64,000 bases of DNA from Nostoc sp. CENA543. GTDB lineage: Bacteria > Cyanobacteriota > Cyanobacteriia > Cyanobacteriales > Nostocaceae. The translations under genes and the position numbers were made by a program. Location of the stretch: assembly GCF_002896875.1 (NCBI RefSeq), contig NZ_CP023278.1:1860001-1924000 (forward strand), read 5' to 3'. Within the stretch, counting starts at the first letter, position 1; each line of letters starts with the position of its first letter. The notes beneath the pieces were generated by a model. The model did no database searches. It worked only from the letters and a program-made list of their open reading frames with translations, and was not told the origin of the DNA. Below are positions 56,147 to 64,000 of this stretch, piece after piece.

Positions 56147-57652
56147 ATGACAGATGTAATAAATGACATAAAAAGTCAAGACAATAATCAAAATGAGTTA
56201 ACCGAAATCATCAGTCAAACAAATGCAGATTGGTCTGTTGCTACTAAAGAATTATTGGATAGCTTACCTCAAGTTTGGACGAGGGGATTACTGTATTTTT
56301 TAATATTGGTTGTTTCTTTTGTTTTACCTTGGTCAATGTTATCTAAAGTTGATGAGACAGGTACAGCTAGAGGTAGAATTGAGCCTCAAGGTAAGACAAT
56401 TAGATTAGATAGTGCTGTGTCTGGTAAAGTTACGGAAATTCGAGTTAAGGAAGGTGAGCAAGTTAAGGCCGGACAGAGTTTATTAATGTTAGATGCAGAT
56501 TTAATTAAAACAGAATTGCGGCAGATACAAGATAAATTAGAAGGACAATTAAACAGGCGATCGCAATTAAATTCCACTAAAAATCAGTTAGTAGTCGCCT
56601 TGACAACGCAAGAACAACAAAATCAATCCCAAGCTTTAGAAAAGCAAGCACAAATTGACCAAGCTAGACAAAACTTACTAGCTTTGAAAAACACTTATGA
56701 GTTGCAAACATCAGAAAAACTAGCTCAATTAAATCAGGCTAGGCAAAATTTTGAGCATAGTAAAACAGCGAGTAAATTAATGGAAAGTAGTTTGGCGATC
56801 GCGCAAAAAGAAGAAACCAGATATCGTAAACTGTATCAAGAGGGAGTCATCCCAGAAATTAACTTCGTGGAAAAGCAAGAATTAGCCAAAGAAAAGCAAC
56901 AGTTATACGAACAAAGTCAAGCAGATATTCAACAAGCCAAATTACGTTTCACAGAACAACAGAGTAGTTATGAACGAGTTGTCAAGCAAGGAAAGGCTGA
57001 TATTACTCAAGCACAGTTACGTCTCGATGAACAACAACGCAGCTACCAAACTTTAAATCGTTCTGCTAAGTTAGCCTTATTGCGAATTGAAGAACAACAA
57101 AAGAATCTGCAAACAGAAATTACCACTCTAGACGCAGAAATTACTCAAACTCAAAGACAAATAGAATCCTTAAATATTCATTTAGCACAACGGGAACTAA
57201 AAGCACCAGAAAGTGGAAATATCTTTCAATTTCCCTTTTCTCAAGTTGGTGCGGTAGTCCAACCAGGAACCATGATTGCAGAAATCGCGCCTGTTGGTGC
57301 ATCATTAATTGTGCGCGCGCAAATCGCTACTACACAAAGCGGTTTTTTGCGGAAAAATTTACCAGTCAAACTCAAATTTGATGCTTATCCTTTTCAGGAT
57401 TACGGTGTAGTAGAAGGAGAAATATTAGCTATTTCTCCTTCTACTACAGAAATTGACACTCCTACTGGTAAAGTTGCTGTTTATAACTTAGAAATCTCTT
57501 TAAAACAGCACTGTATTAAGAGTAGTAATAAGTGCATTCCTTTGCGTCCAGGTGATACAGCCACGGCTGAGGTAGTTGTACGCCAACGCCGAGTGATTGA
57601 TTTTATCCTTGATCCATTTAAGCAACTGCAAACAGGCGGTTTAAAGCTGTGA
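56147..57652 (+). CDS. HlyD-family membrane fusion protein
   Basis: 501 residues: a cytoplasmic N-terminus, one membrane helix near 48-68 (GLLYFLILVVSFVLPWSML), the lipoyl half-motif SGKVTEIRVKEGEQVKAGQ near 90, long Gln/Leu-rich coiled coils (about 130-350) and the second half-motif near 360 (RELKAPESGNIF). It is 16 bp after the exporter gene and is expected to form the periplasmic bridge of that exporter. About 25% of the residues in the coiled coil are Gln. Confidence 0.9.
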   Translation: MTDVINDIKSQDNNQNELTEIISQTNADWSVATKELLDSLPQVWTRGLLYFLILVVSFVLPWSMLSKVDETGTARGRIEPQGKTIRLDSAVSGKVTEIRVKEGEQVKAGQSLLMLDADLIKTELRQIQDKLEGQLNRRSQLNSTKNQLVVALTTQEQQNQSQALEKQAQIDQARQNLLALKNTYELQTSEKLAQLNQARQNFEHSKTASKLMESSLAIAQKEETRYRKLYQEGVIPEINFVEKQELAKEKQQLYEQSQADIQQAKLRFTEQQSSYERVVKQGKADITQAQLRLDEQQRSYQTLNRSAKLALLRIEEQQKNLQTEITTLDAEITQTQRQIESLNIHLAQRELKAPESGNIFQFPFSQVGAVVQPGTMIAEIAPVGASLIVRAQIATTQSGFLRKNLPVKLKFDAYPFQDYGVVEGEILAISPSTTEIDTPTGKVAVYNLEISLKQHCIKSSNKCIPLRPGDTATAEVVVRQRRVIDFILDPFKQLQTGGLKL

Positions 57653-57716
57653 TAATTTTTTTGACTATTGACTGTTGACTACTGACTATTGACCTACCAC
57701 ACAATATCAAAATACC

Positions 57717-58460
57717 ATGTCATACCCTATCACTATCACTAACAAAGATATCCTGCGACAAGTTAAATTGTCATGTCAAATACCTGAAATAACTCAACAG
57801 ATTATCACACGCCAAATAATTGAAAATACTGCTAAACAAGCAGCGATTAAAATTGAATCAGAAGAACTACAAAAAGCCGCAGATCAAATGCGCTTAGTGA
57901 ATAATCTGTTAAATTCGGAAGAAACTTGGCAATGGTTAACGACACATCATTTATCTCTAGATGATTTTGAAGATATTGTCTACACAAGTCTATTATCTGG
58001 GAAGTTAGCTGTTCACTTGTTCGCAGATAAAGTTGAACCCTACTTTTATGCACATCAATCAAATTATCTAGGTGCGGTGATGTATGAGGTTATCTTAGAT
58101 GATGAGGATTTAGGCTGGGAACTTTTTTATGCAATTAAAGCAGATGAGATGAGTTATTTTGATGTGGCTTACAAATATATTCAAAATACGGAGTTACGTC
58201 GTAAATGTGGATATTTAGGTTTAGTTAATCGTCAAAATCTCACGCCAGAAGTTTCTACTGCTGTTTTTGCGTCTCAACCACCGCAAATCTTAAAGCCAAT
58301 TGTGACAGCTAAAGGTGTGCATTTAATTTTCGTTGAGGAGATTGTGCAAAGACAACTAGATGATAAATTACATCAAGAAATCGCTGCACATTTATACTAT
58401 GAATGGTTAAATTTACAAAGCCTACAAGTTGAATGTAATATTCAGCTTGATGGAAGTTGA
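57717..58460 (+). CDS. Parvulin-type peptidyl-prolyl isomerase
   Basis: 247 residues. An N-terminal SurA/PrsA-like helical part (about 1-110) precedes a parvulin domain with 'ELFYAIKADEMSYFDVAYKYI' near 135, RRKCGYLGLVNRQNL near 165 and 'KPIVTAKGVHLIFVEEI' near 200. No signal peptide is evident, so it probably acts in the cytoplasm. PpiC-like proteins are common in peptide-export gene clusters of cyanobacteria, and this one follows HlyD by 64 bp on the same strand. Confidence 0.83.
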   Translation: MSYPITITNKDILRQVKLSCQIPEITQQIITRQIIENTAKQAAIKIESEELQKAADQMRLVNNLLNSEETWQWLTTHHLSLDDFEDIVYTSLLSGKLAVHLFADKVEPYFYAHQSNYLGAVMYEVILDDEDLGWELFYAIKADEMSYFDVAYKYIQNTELRRKCGYLGLVNRQNLTPEVSTAVFASQPPQILKPIVTAKGVHLIFVEEIVQRQLDDKLHQEIAAHLYYEWLNLQSLQVECNIQLDGS

Positions 58461-58516
58461 TTTGGGGGGTTGCTAGATCCCCGACTTCTTTGAGAAGTCG
58501 TGGATCTTGATATCTG

Positions 58517-59869
58517 CTAAATCATCACAGGTTCTCCCGCTTTTTTCAACGCAGAAGATGCTTCTGGGATGTAAGAGGTTCTGGGTTGACTGGCTATAGC
58601 TTTTTGCTGTTCTCGTAATTCTGATAGACGAATATTACTCCAATTTAGCAAAGCAGAATTACCCAAACGTGGAGCTAAATTATATAGTCTTTCCACCGCA
58701 GAAATAGCCAGTGAATCCATCTGAATAGAAGCTAAATAACAATCACAAGCTATATCTAATTCACCTAATTTTTCGTAACATTGACCAGCCATAAACCAAG
58801 CGATCGCAGTTCCTGGTGGCCCTAGTCTAGCAGCTGAACGATACATTTGAGCAGCTTCTACAATTTTACCCTGTTTGATGAAGATTTCCCCCAATTGTAG
58901 ACGATATCGAGAATAGAATGGTTCCATTTCCACTATCTTTTTAGCCCTTGCTTCAGCTAAGTCAATATCACCTAACCATAATGCTTCTTTAGTACGACTT
59001 TCAAGCACAGTAATTAAATTTTCATGTGCGGTAATTCGCTCTATTTCATTCTTATATGCGTGAGTTAAACTCTCTGCTAAAGATTCACATAAATCCATTT
59101 CCCGCACTACGCCTTCCTTATCTTTTTGCAGCAGAGGTAAAAATACAACTGCACGATAGTAGATACTAGTAACTTGTTTATAGCTAAAATCATCCAAAGA
59201 AGATGCAAGATTTTTTAGTTCCTGTGTTGCTAGGGAACTCCAAAATTGAGTAGCGTTTAAATCACGGAATGTCTTAGCAGACAAAGCTACTAACTCTATA
59301 GCCGCATTCAAGCGAATTTTGCTCCCTGGAGGTGTATGATTAGCAATAATCTCAAATTCCTGAAGATTCTCCATACTACCACCGTCAGACCTAGCCATTA
59401 AACCAGACATCGCCCGACAATAAGCTATTTTGGCACGGTTTAAACAATCAGCAATATCTGAATTAGAAAACTTTGGTGCATATTCTAGAACAGCATGATG
59501 TAAACATAAATTTGATAGGAGATATAAAACTCGTAGCTGAGTAGTAAGTGAGAGTTCTTGATAATGAATTAAGTAGTTACACAAATTCTGCCATCGCTCA
59601 TTCCTTAACTCATCAGCTAATTCTAATGGGTTGTTTATCTGGTATTGAAATAAACCAGATTCGCGAATTAAAGATTCCCGAAATGAAATGGGATGAATAA
59701 TAGTAACTGGGTTGATTAATATCGATTTTTCCGAGCAATTTAAATCTGCGATGAGGTTATTATAGCTGAACTCTATCGCTTTGATATGTAATGCACCTGC
59801 GTTATACTTTCCTAAGTCGAAATAGGGGCGATTAACCCAAGTAGTAAATGAATTATCTAGCAAAGACAT
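58517..59869 (-). CDS. TPR-containing protein of the peptide cluster
   Basis: 450 residues. An N-terminal part without known domain (about 1-130) is followed by helical repeats; clear TPR-like units appear near 290-400 ('VEMEPFYSRYRLQLGEIFIKQGKIVEAAQMYRSAARLGPPG'). No signal or membrane segment. Convergent with the parvulin gene and followed on its own strand by nothing but repeats. It diverges from nothing obvious, but its start lies 163 bp from the peptide gene, read in the same direction, so the peptide gene is upstream of it. Confidence 0.75.
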   Translation of the reverse strand: MSLLDNSFTTWVNRPYFDLGKYNAGALHIKAIEFSYNNLIADLNCSEKSILINPVTIIHPISFRESLIRESGLFQYQINNPLELADELRNERWQNLCNYLIHYQELSLTTQLRVLYLLSNLCLHHAVLEYAPKFSNSDIADCLNRAKIAYCRAMSGLMARSDGGSMENLQEFEIIANHTPPGSKIRLNAAIELVALSAKTFRDLNATQFWSSLATQELKNLASSLDDFSYKQVTSIYYRAVVFLPLLQKDKEGVVREMDLCESLAESLTHAYKNEIERITAHENLITVLESRTKEALWLGDIDLAEARAKKIVEMEPFYSRYRLQLGEIFIKQGKIVEAAQMYRSAARLGPPGTAIAWFMAGQCYEKLGELDIACDCYLASIQMDSLAISAVERLYNLAPRLGNSALLNWSNIRLSELREQQKAIASQPRTSYIPEASSALKKAGEPVMI

Positions 59870-60031
59870 AAACTTTTATCTGATTAATTACAAATTTCGG
59901 TGCAAAAAACCACAGTAACACTATGAAAACATTTTAATAGTGCTACTGTAGTAAATAAATTTCGTTAAATAAAACAGCTACTTGATGTTAGTTACTATAG
60001 AAATAACTATCAAGTATTTTGTTTTATCAAA

Positions 60032-60187
60032 CTAGCATTCTTGTACTTGCCATTTGCAAGCAGCTCCACCACGCAAGCTGATGAAAGCATGAATAGCTTC
60101 AGAGTTACCTTGTTCAGCTTCTTTTTTGAGGTCAACCATTTCTGTTTGGTTAGCGATGGTGAGTTTGTTGATTTTAATTTCAGCCAT
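60032..60187 (-). CDS. Double-glycine leader peptide gene (candidate RiPP/bacteriocin precursor)
   Basis: 51 codons from ATG 60185-60187 to TAG 60032-60034, with GAGGT about 10 nt upstream. The first 41 residues look like a C39 leader (MAEIKINKL at the start, LKKEAEQGNSEAIHAFI in the helix) and end in LRGG. The remaining core is AACKWQVQEC, with two cysteines. The peptide lies between the two C39-exporter modules. It would be cut after Gly41 on export and could form a disulfide. It was missed by simple ORF length filters. No modifying enzyme other than the parvulin is visible. Confidence 0.75.
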   Translation of the reverse strand: MAEIKINKLTIANQTEMVDLKKEAEQGNSEAIHAFISLRGGAACKWQVQEC

Positions 60188-61271
60188 TGAACTATTACCT
60201 CGTTAATGAATTTGTTATGTTTGGAAGTTGACTTTTGCTTGTCTCTTCCTGTGAATATAATTGCCGATTTTTCTATTAATTTCAATTATTGTTTGACTGT
60301 AAAACGTACATAAATCTTACATTTTCTATCCAAAATTTCCCTAGAAAATCGATGAGTTTTAAAATTTTTGCTAGGAAGTGAATCAAAAATAAAGCAAAAT
60401 TAATTTACTTCAGCTATCTTTACTTACATTCCCATCTCTATAGGACTCATATTTGATTTTTGAATAGATACGTAGGGGAGGCAAATTGCAGTGTGAATTT
60501 TCCTCTTACAATATTGCTGTTGTGTTAGCAGTGAGAGTACAGCAACTACCACCAAGGCCTTTGGTGCGTTACGGCTTACGTCTAACACACCCTACTGGCG
60601 TGACACGATTAAAATGTTGCAAAAAATTATAGGTTGAGTTGACGTAAGGAAACCCAACACCAATATCCGTGTTGAGTTTTCGAGATAACCAGTGTGCTAA
60701 GTGCAGAATTTACTTTTTACTTTTTACTCTTTACTCAGCACTCACTACTCAGCACTCGAATATCTAGACTTAAAACAATGATTTTTCAACCGTGATTATG
60801 ACTAAATAATTATTTATATCAGAATAAATTTAATCAGTAAAAAATATTCTAGTGAATCATTGGTTGATAATAAACTTTTCTTAAAGATATTATGAAATTA
60901 TCATGAACTTAAATTTTTTTGGATAAAAACTATTGACTAGTTGCCAGAAAATTTCTAAAAAAGTAGCAGTAGGTTAAATGACTAAATCGAGAGACTGTCA
61001 CTTTTGAGTTAACTTCTGCCAGGTGAATTAAAAATTTGACTCTTAACTGTCGAATTAGTGACGATTGATTTACTAGTATTGCCATATCGCTAGATATCTC
61101 TCTGATTTGTAGTTACACTCTGATTAACTTCAACATTCACTACGTGAATCTTTACCTACATTCCAGGTTTTAACAACATCCTAATAGCAAAATCATCATC
61201 AGACTTGAGGTAGATTTTTCAGATTTCAACCAATTTTTTTGATGAAAATGAATGATTTTGCCTAAATCTAC
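60188..61271. other. Long intergenic region with dispersed repeats
   Basis: Almost 1.1 kb without a convincing gene. Seen here: short tandem repeats 'tttactttttactttttact' (60710-60735, in part) and 'actcagcactc' (about 60733-60760), and a common dispersed sequence with 'ggtgcgttacgg...taacacaccctac' near 60562-60595. I looked for further double-glycine peptides on both strands and found none. Confidence 0.55.
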
Positions 61272-61898
61272 ATGAGACATGACCTGGTAGTAATTATGTC
61301 TGAATATTTTCGTCAAGAACAACTTATTGAACACTATGACTTGCACGAGAGCAAGTTTTTAACTCCCTTCCAACGTAAAGCCTTGCTCAAAAATTTACAA
61401 ACTAATTTACAGCCAGAATATCGTAAACGTATTGAAATCATTCTACTGGCAGATATGGGAACATCACAAAGTCAAATTTGTGAAAAACTTGGTTGTTCTC
61501 AAGAAATGGCGCGCTACTGGATTGGCATAGCAGAAGCAGGTTTAGCACACAAATGGAATGAGCGTCCCATTGGTAGACCGAAAATTGTCAACAATCAATA
61601 CATAGACAGATTGAAAGAATTAGTTAGTAATAGTCCCCGTGATTATGGCTACGCTTTCACCAATTGGACAGCCCAATGGTTAAGCAAACATTTAGCCTCA
61701 GAATTGGGAATTAGTATTAGCGATCGCCATATCAATCGCCTCCTAAAACAAATGGGACTTTCAACTAAACCAAAGAATAAACCCCATCTAGAAAATGAAC
61801 TAATTCAGGACAATAATATCTCAATTTCTGACTTATCAACTCAATCGGAACCTCATATTAATTGGTCATTTAATGTGGGGATAGAAGCTAGAGGATAA
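61272..61898 (+). CDS. Transposase-derived HTH protein, exporter module 2
   Basis: 208 residues, homologous over its length to the protein at 52812: 'KFLTPFQRKALLKNLQTNLQPEYRKRIEIILLADMGTSQSQICEKLGC' and RDYGYAFTNWTAQWLSKHLASEL. An alternative start is the ATG at 61296. Same absence of a DDE domain. It precedes exporter 2 by 157 nt, a gap that has G-rich heptamers, whereas the first pair is only 4 nt apart. Confidence 0.8.
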   Translation: MRHDLVVIMSEYFRQEQLIEHYDLHESKFLTPFQRKALLKNLQTNLQPEYRKRIEIILLADMGTSQSQICEKLGCSQEMARYWIGIAEAGLAHKWNERPIGRPKIVNNQYIDRLKELVSNSPRDYGYAFTNWTAQWLSKHLASELGISISDRHINRLLKQMGLSTKPKNKPHLENELIQDNNISISDLSTQSEPHINWSFNVGIEARG

Positions 61899-62055
61899 AG
61901 AAGGCAGGGGGCAGAGGAGCAGGGTGCAGGGGGAAGTAAAATGTAAATATTTTTTTCACCTTTGAGCTTTTGCTGTTTGTAGCCCAATGCCTAATACCCA
62001 ATTTTGAATTCTTTAGGCGCAAGCCTTTTCTTAGATTATTTTGCATTTTAATTTC

Positions 62056-64000
62056 ATGTCGTCAGGTTTTTCTCAACAATATTTAGCCCAACAACTCACC
62101 CAGACCTTGGGTGAGTCGCTGTCAGAAAAGGAAATAACAGACTGCATCCAAAGATTAGAAATAATTGCACCGCCGATAGCTAAACAGTTTTGGCAAGCTG
62201 GGACAGATGGGGCGGGAATATATATTATCCTTGGGGGAAAGGTGAGATTACTGGATAGTTCGTTGAACTTAATCACCACTCTCTCTACAGGCTCATCTTT
62301 TGGTCAATTAACTTTATTTCCTGAACAAGAATTTAGTCCTTATGTGGCTAGGGCTTCTGTGAATTTAAAACTAGCTTACTTGCCACAATCAACTTTACAA
62401 CCACTGATTAGTGAACATCTTAGCATTGGCGATCGCCTGAAAAAACAAGCCGAAACTTGGGATTTATTGGTTTTTTGTAGCCAAAATTCCCTATTACCAG
62501 AAAACGGTTCTGTGGATGATGCTTTAAGAGCGTTATTTTTATTTGATCGTCATACTTTAGCTAGTGGTTCACTTCCTCCGTCACTTTTGCAAGATGTAAA
62601 ACTATGGGTATTGCAGCGAGGAGAATTAACAGATGCACAAGGACACAAGTTTACCCCTGGAACAATTACCACATCTGGAAACGTAGGTAATTGGCAAGTT
62701 ACACAATCAGCAGTTATCTATGCTCTCACAAATAACCATTGGCAAATAGCCCTAGAATATTGGCCGCAGTTAAGAGAATTTCCAGAATCTGGTGCTAGTA
62801 TTGAAAGTAACCCCTCCCCATCCCCGGTTGTAGAAACGCGTTCTGTCGCGTCTCTACAACCCCCCCCTCAAAACAAACCCAAGTCCCGACGCACCTATTT
62901 TCCCAGTCCCAAAGTGAAAGTCGGACATTGGTGGGGACGCATTACTCAACGCTATCCCTTATTTGAACAACAAAGTGCGGCGGACTGTGGCGCAGCCTGT
63001 TTAGTGATGATTAGCCGCTACTGGGGTAAAAATTTCAGTGTAAATCGCATCCGAGATTTAGCTAACGTCAGACGTAGCGGTGCATCCCTCAAAAGTTTAA
63101 CAGCCGCCGCCGAAGCCCTTGGTTTTACCACCCGTCCAGTCAAAGCTAGTTTGGATAAATTAGCACAACAAACCCTCCCTGCGATCGCCCACTGGGAAAA
63201 TAAGCACTACATCGTAGTTTACGCCATCACCAAAAAACACGTTATTGTCTGCGATCCCGCCATCGGACAACGCACCCTCAGCACTTCCGAATTCAAAACC
63301 GGTTGGACTGGTTACGCGTTGTTACTGCAACCTACTAGCCAACTCCAACAAGCGGAAGAAGCTAGTACCCCATTCTGGCAAATGTTTGAGTTAGTCAGAC
63401 CCCACTCACGGGTACTACTAGAGGTGTTTGCAGCTTCGGTGTTAATTCAGTTGTTGGGACTAATTACACCCTTATTTACCCAGTTATTGCTAGATAGAGT
63501 AATTGTCCAAGGTAGCACGCTCACATTAAACGCTGTCGGTTTAGGTTTGGTGATTTTTGGCTTATTTCGCGTCGTCGTCAATGGACTCAGACAATATTTA
63601 CTAGACCATACAGCCAACCGTATTAGTGTATCTCTACTGGTAGGTTTTATTAAACATACCTTCCGTTTACCGTTAGCGTTTTTTGAATCGCGTTATGTCG
63701 GCGATATCGTCTCCCGCGTCCAAGAAAACCAAAAAATCCAGCGTTTTTTGACTGGGGAAGCCCTATCAATCATCTTGGATTTACTGACGGTGTTTGTTTA
63801 CGTGGGGCTAATGTTTTGGTACAGTGCGGCAATGGCATTATTCAGTTTAGCCATTGTCCCACCATTCGTATTATTAGCAGTTGTCGCCACACCATTTTTG
63901 CGCCGCATCAGCCGAGAAGTTTTCAGTGCTACCGCCAACGAGAACAGTTACTTAATTCAATCCTTGACGGGGATTCGTTCAATTCGTTCAATGGCCATTG
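62056..64000 (+). CDS. Second cNMP-like/C39 peptidase/ABC exporter, C-terminus cut
   Basis: Open from ATG 62056 to the window end (648 codons). The N-terminal part holds a cNMP-like beta roll (about 40-140, ILGGKVRLLDSSLNL, FGQLTLFPEQE) and an extra ~100 residues that look like a second degenerate roll (VLQRGELTDAQGHKFTPG). The C39 domain has Cys311 (AADCGAACLVMI), KHYIVVYAI and CDPAIGQ. Membrane helices begin near 460. The ATPase lies beyond the window. The linker near 255-270 is partly encoded by a dispersed palindrome. It is a paralogue of the gene at 53416. Confidence 0.93.
   Translation, partial: MSSGFSQQYLAQQLTQTLGESLSEKEITDCIQRLEIIAPPIAKQFWQAGTDGAGIYIILGGKVRLLDSSLNLITTLSTGSSFGQLTLFPEQEFSPYVARASVNLKLAYLPQSTLQPLISEHLSIGDRLKKQAETWDLLVFCSQNSLLPENGSVDDALRALFLFDRHTLASGSLPPSLLQDVKLWVLQRGELTDAQGHKFTPGTITTSGNVGNWQVTQSAVIYALTNNHWQIALEYWPQLREFPESGASIESNPSPSPVVETRSVASLQPPPQNKPKSRRTYFPSPKVKVGHWWGRITQRYPLFEQQSAADCGAACLVMISRYWGKNFSVNRIRDLANVRRSGASLKSLTAAAEALGFTTRPVKASLDKLAQQTLPAIAHWENKHYIVVYAITKKHVIVCDPAIGQRTLSTSEFKTGWTGYALLLQPTSQLQQAEEASTPFWQMFELVRPHSRVLLEVFAASVLIQLLGLITPLFTQLLLDRVIVQGSTLTLNAVGLGLVIFGLFRVVVNGLRQYLLDHTANRISVSLLVGFIKHTFRLPLAFFESRYVGDIVSRVQENQKIQRFLTGEALSIILDLLTVFVYVGLMFWYSAAMALFSLAIVPPFVLLAVVATPFLRRISREVFSATANENSYLIQSLTGIRSIRSMAI
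62827..62860 (+). repeat. Dispersed palindrome inside exporter 2 coding sequence
   Basis: GTTGTAGAAACGCG...CGCGTCTCTACAAC forms imperfect 14-bp arms around a short loop, related to the elements at 2593 and 22226. It lies in frame between the cNMP-like region and the C39 domain and encodes part of a Pro/Ser/Val-rich linker. No homologue of this stretch is in exporter 1. Confidence 0.75.

Noticed and set aside
60010-60285. 91-codon minus-strand frame overlapping the small peptide gene
   Set aside because: It is in another frame, has no credible start signal or homology pattern, and is AT-rich; the 51-codon frame has a ribosome-binding site and a GG leader.

Overview
The window looks like a chromosomal segment of a filamentous, heterocystous-type cyanobacterium (Nostoc/Anabaena/Trichormus group). 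The evidence is many HIP1 octamers (GCGATCGC), short tandem heptamer repeats between genes (for example GGGGAAT units), families of small palindromes, several Uma2 (DUF820) genes, a GAF-GAF-PAS-cyclase of the Anabaena CyaB1/CyaB2 type, and repeated TPR-CHAT proteins. No rRNA or tRNA gene was seen. All assignments were made by reading the sequence; no database was searched.

Layout. 1-6 kb: two AAA-like (PF14516-type) ATPases, a membrane/WD40 protein, a TPR protein and a Uma2 protein, all on the minus strand. 6-9 kb: a small toxin-antitoxin island with BrnT plus a CopG-like antitoxin, a YgiT-type zinc finger, a DUF433/DUF5615 pair, a decayed copy of a neighbouring small gene, and a PD-(D/E)XK-like protein. 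9-12.4 kb: typA, an unknown gene and a second Uma2. 12.4-15.4 kb: a decayed graspetide (microviridin-type) locus, in which an MvdC-like ATP-grasp ligase and an HlyD adaptor are intact but the ABC exporter is reduced to its last 37 codons and the second ligase to a 34-codon end-to-end deletion product. 15.5-16.8 kb: two half-size GDT1 transporters and a GNAT enzyme. 16.9-19.7 kb: a 37-repeat CRISPR array with no cas genes in the window, read as transcribed from the minus strand. 20-32 kb: a divergent EF-G paralogue behind a palindromic promoter, a Rieske protein, a CyaB-like adenylate cyclase, a phosphoribosyltransferase, an MFS carrier, an exported beta-carbonic anhydrase and a Ser/Thr kinase with WD40 repeats. 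32.6-52.7 kb: a cluster of exported proteins built around regulated proteolysis, comprising a PPC-domain protein, a TPR protein, three TPR-CHAT proteins with an intact His/Cys dyad, one CHAT protein that has lost both catalytic residues, an NTF2-like protein, a subtilisin-like protease and a metacaspase-like protein. 52.8-64 kb: two paralogous modules, each a transposase-derived helix-turn-helix protein followed by an ABC exporter with a cyclic-nucleotide-binding-like domain and a C39 peptidase. The first also carries HlyD, a parvulin and a TPR protein. Between the modules lies an easily missed 51-residue peptide gene (60032-60187, minus strand) with a double-glycine leader.

The best candidate for an undescribed system is the 52.8-64 kb region. 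The 51-residue peptide ends its leader in LRGG and leaves a ten-residue core AACKWQVQEC, which would suit the two C39 peptidase-exporters. The HTH proteins, the parvulin and the TPR protein would then be regulatory and folding accessories. The second strong theme is the exported CHAT/caspase/subtilase cluster, including a pseudo-CHAT protein next to an active homologue. Small non-autonomous mobile elements are frequent, and in several places a repeat or target duplication supplies the stop codon of a gene.
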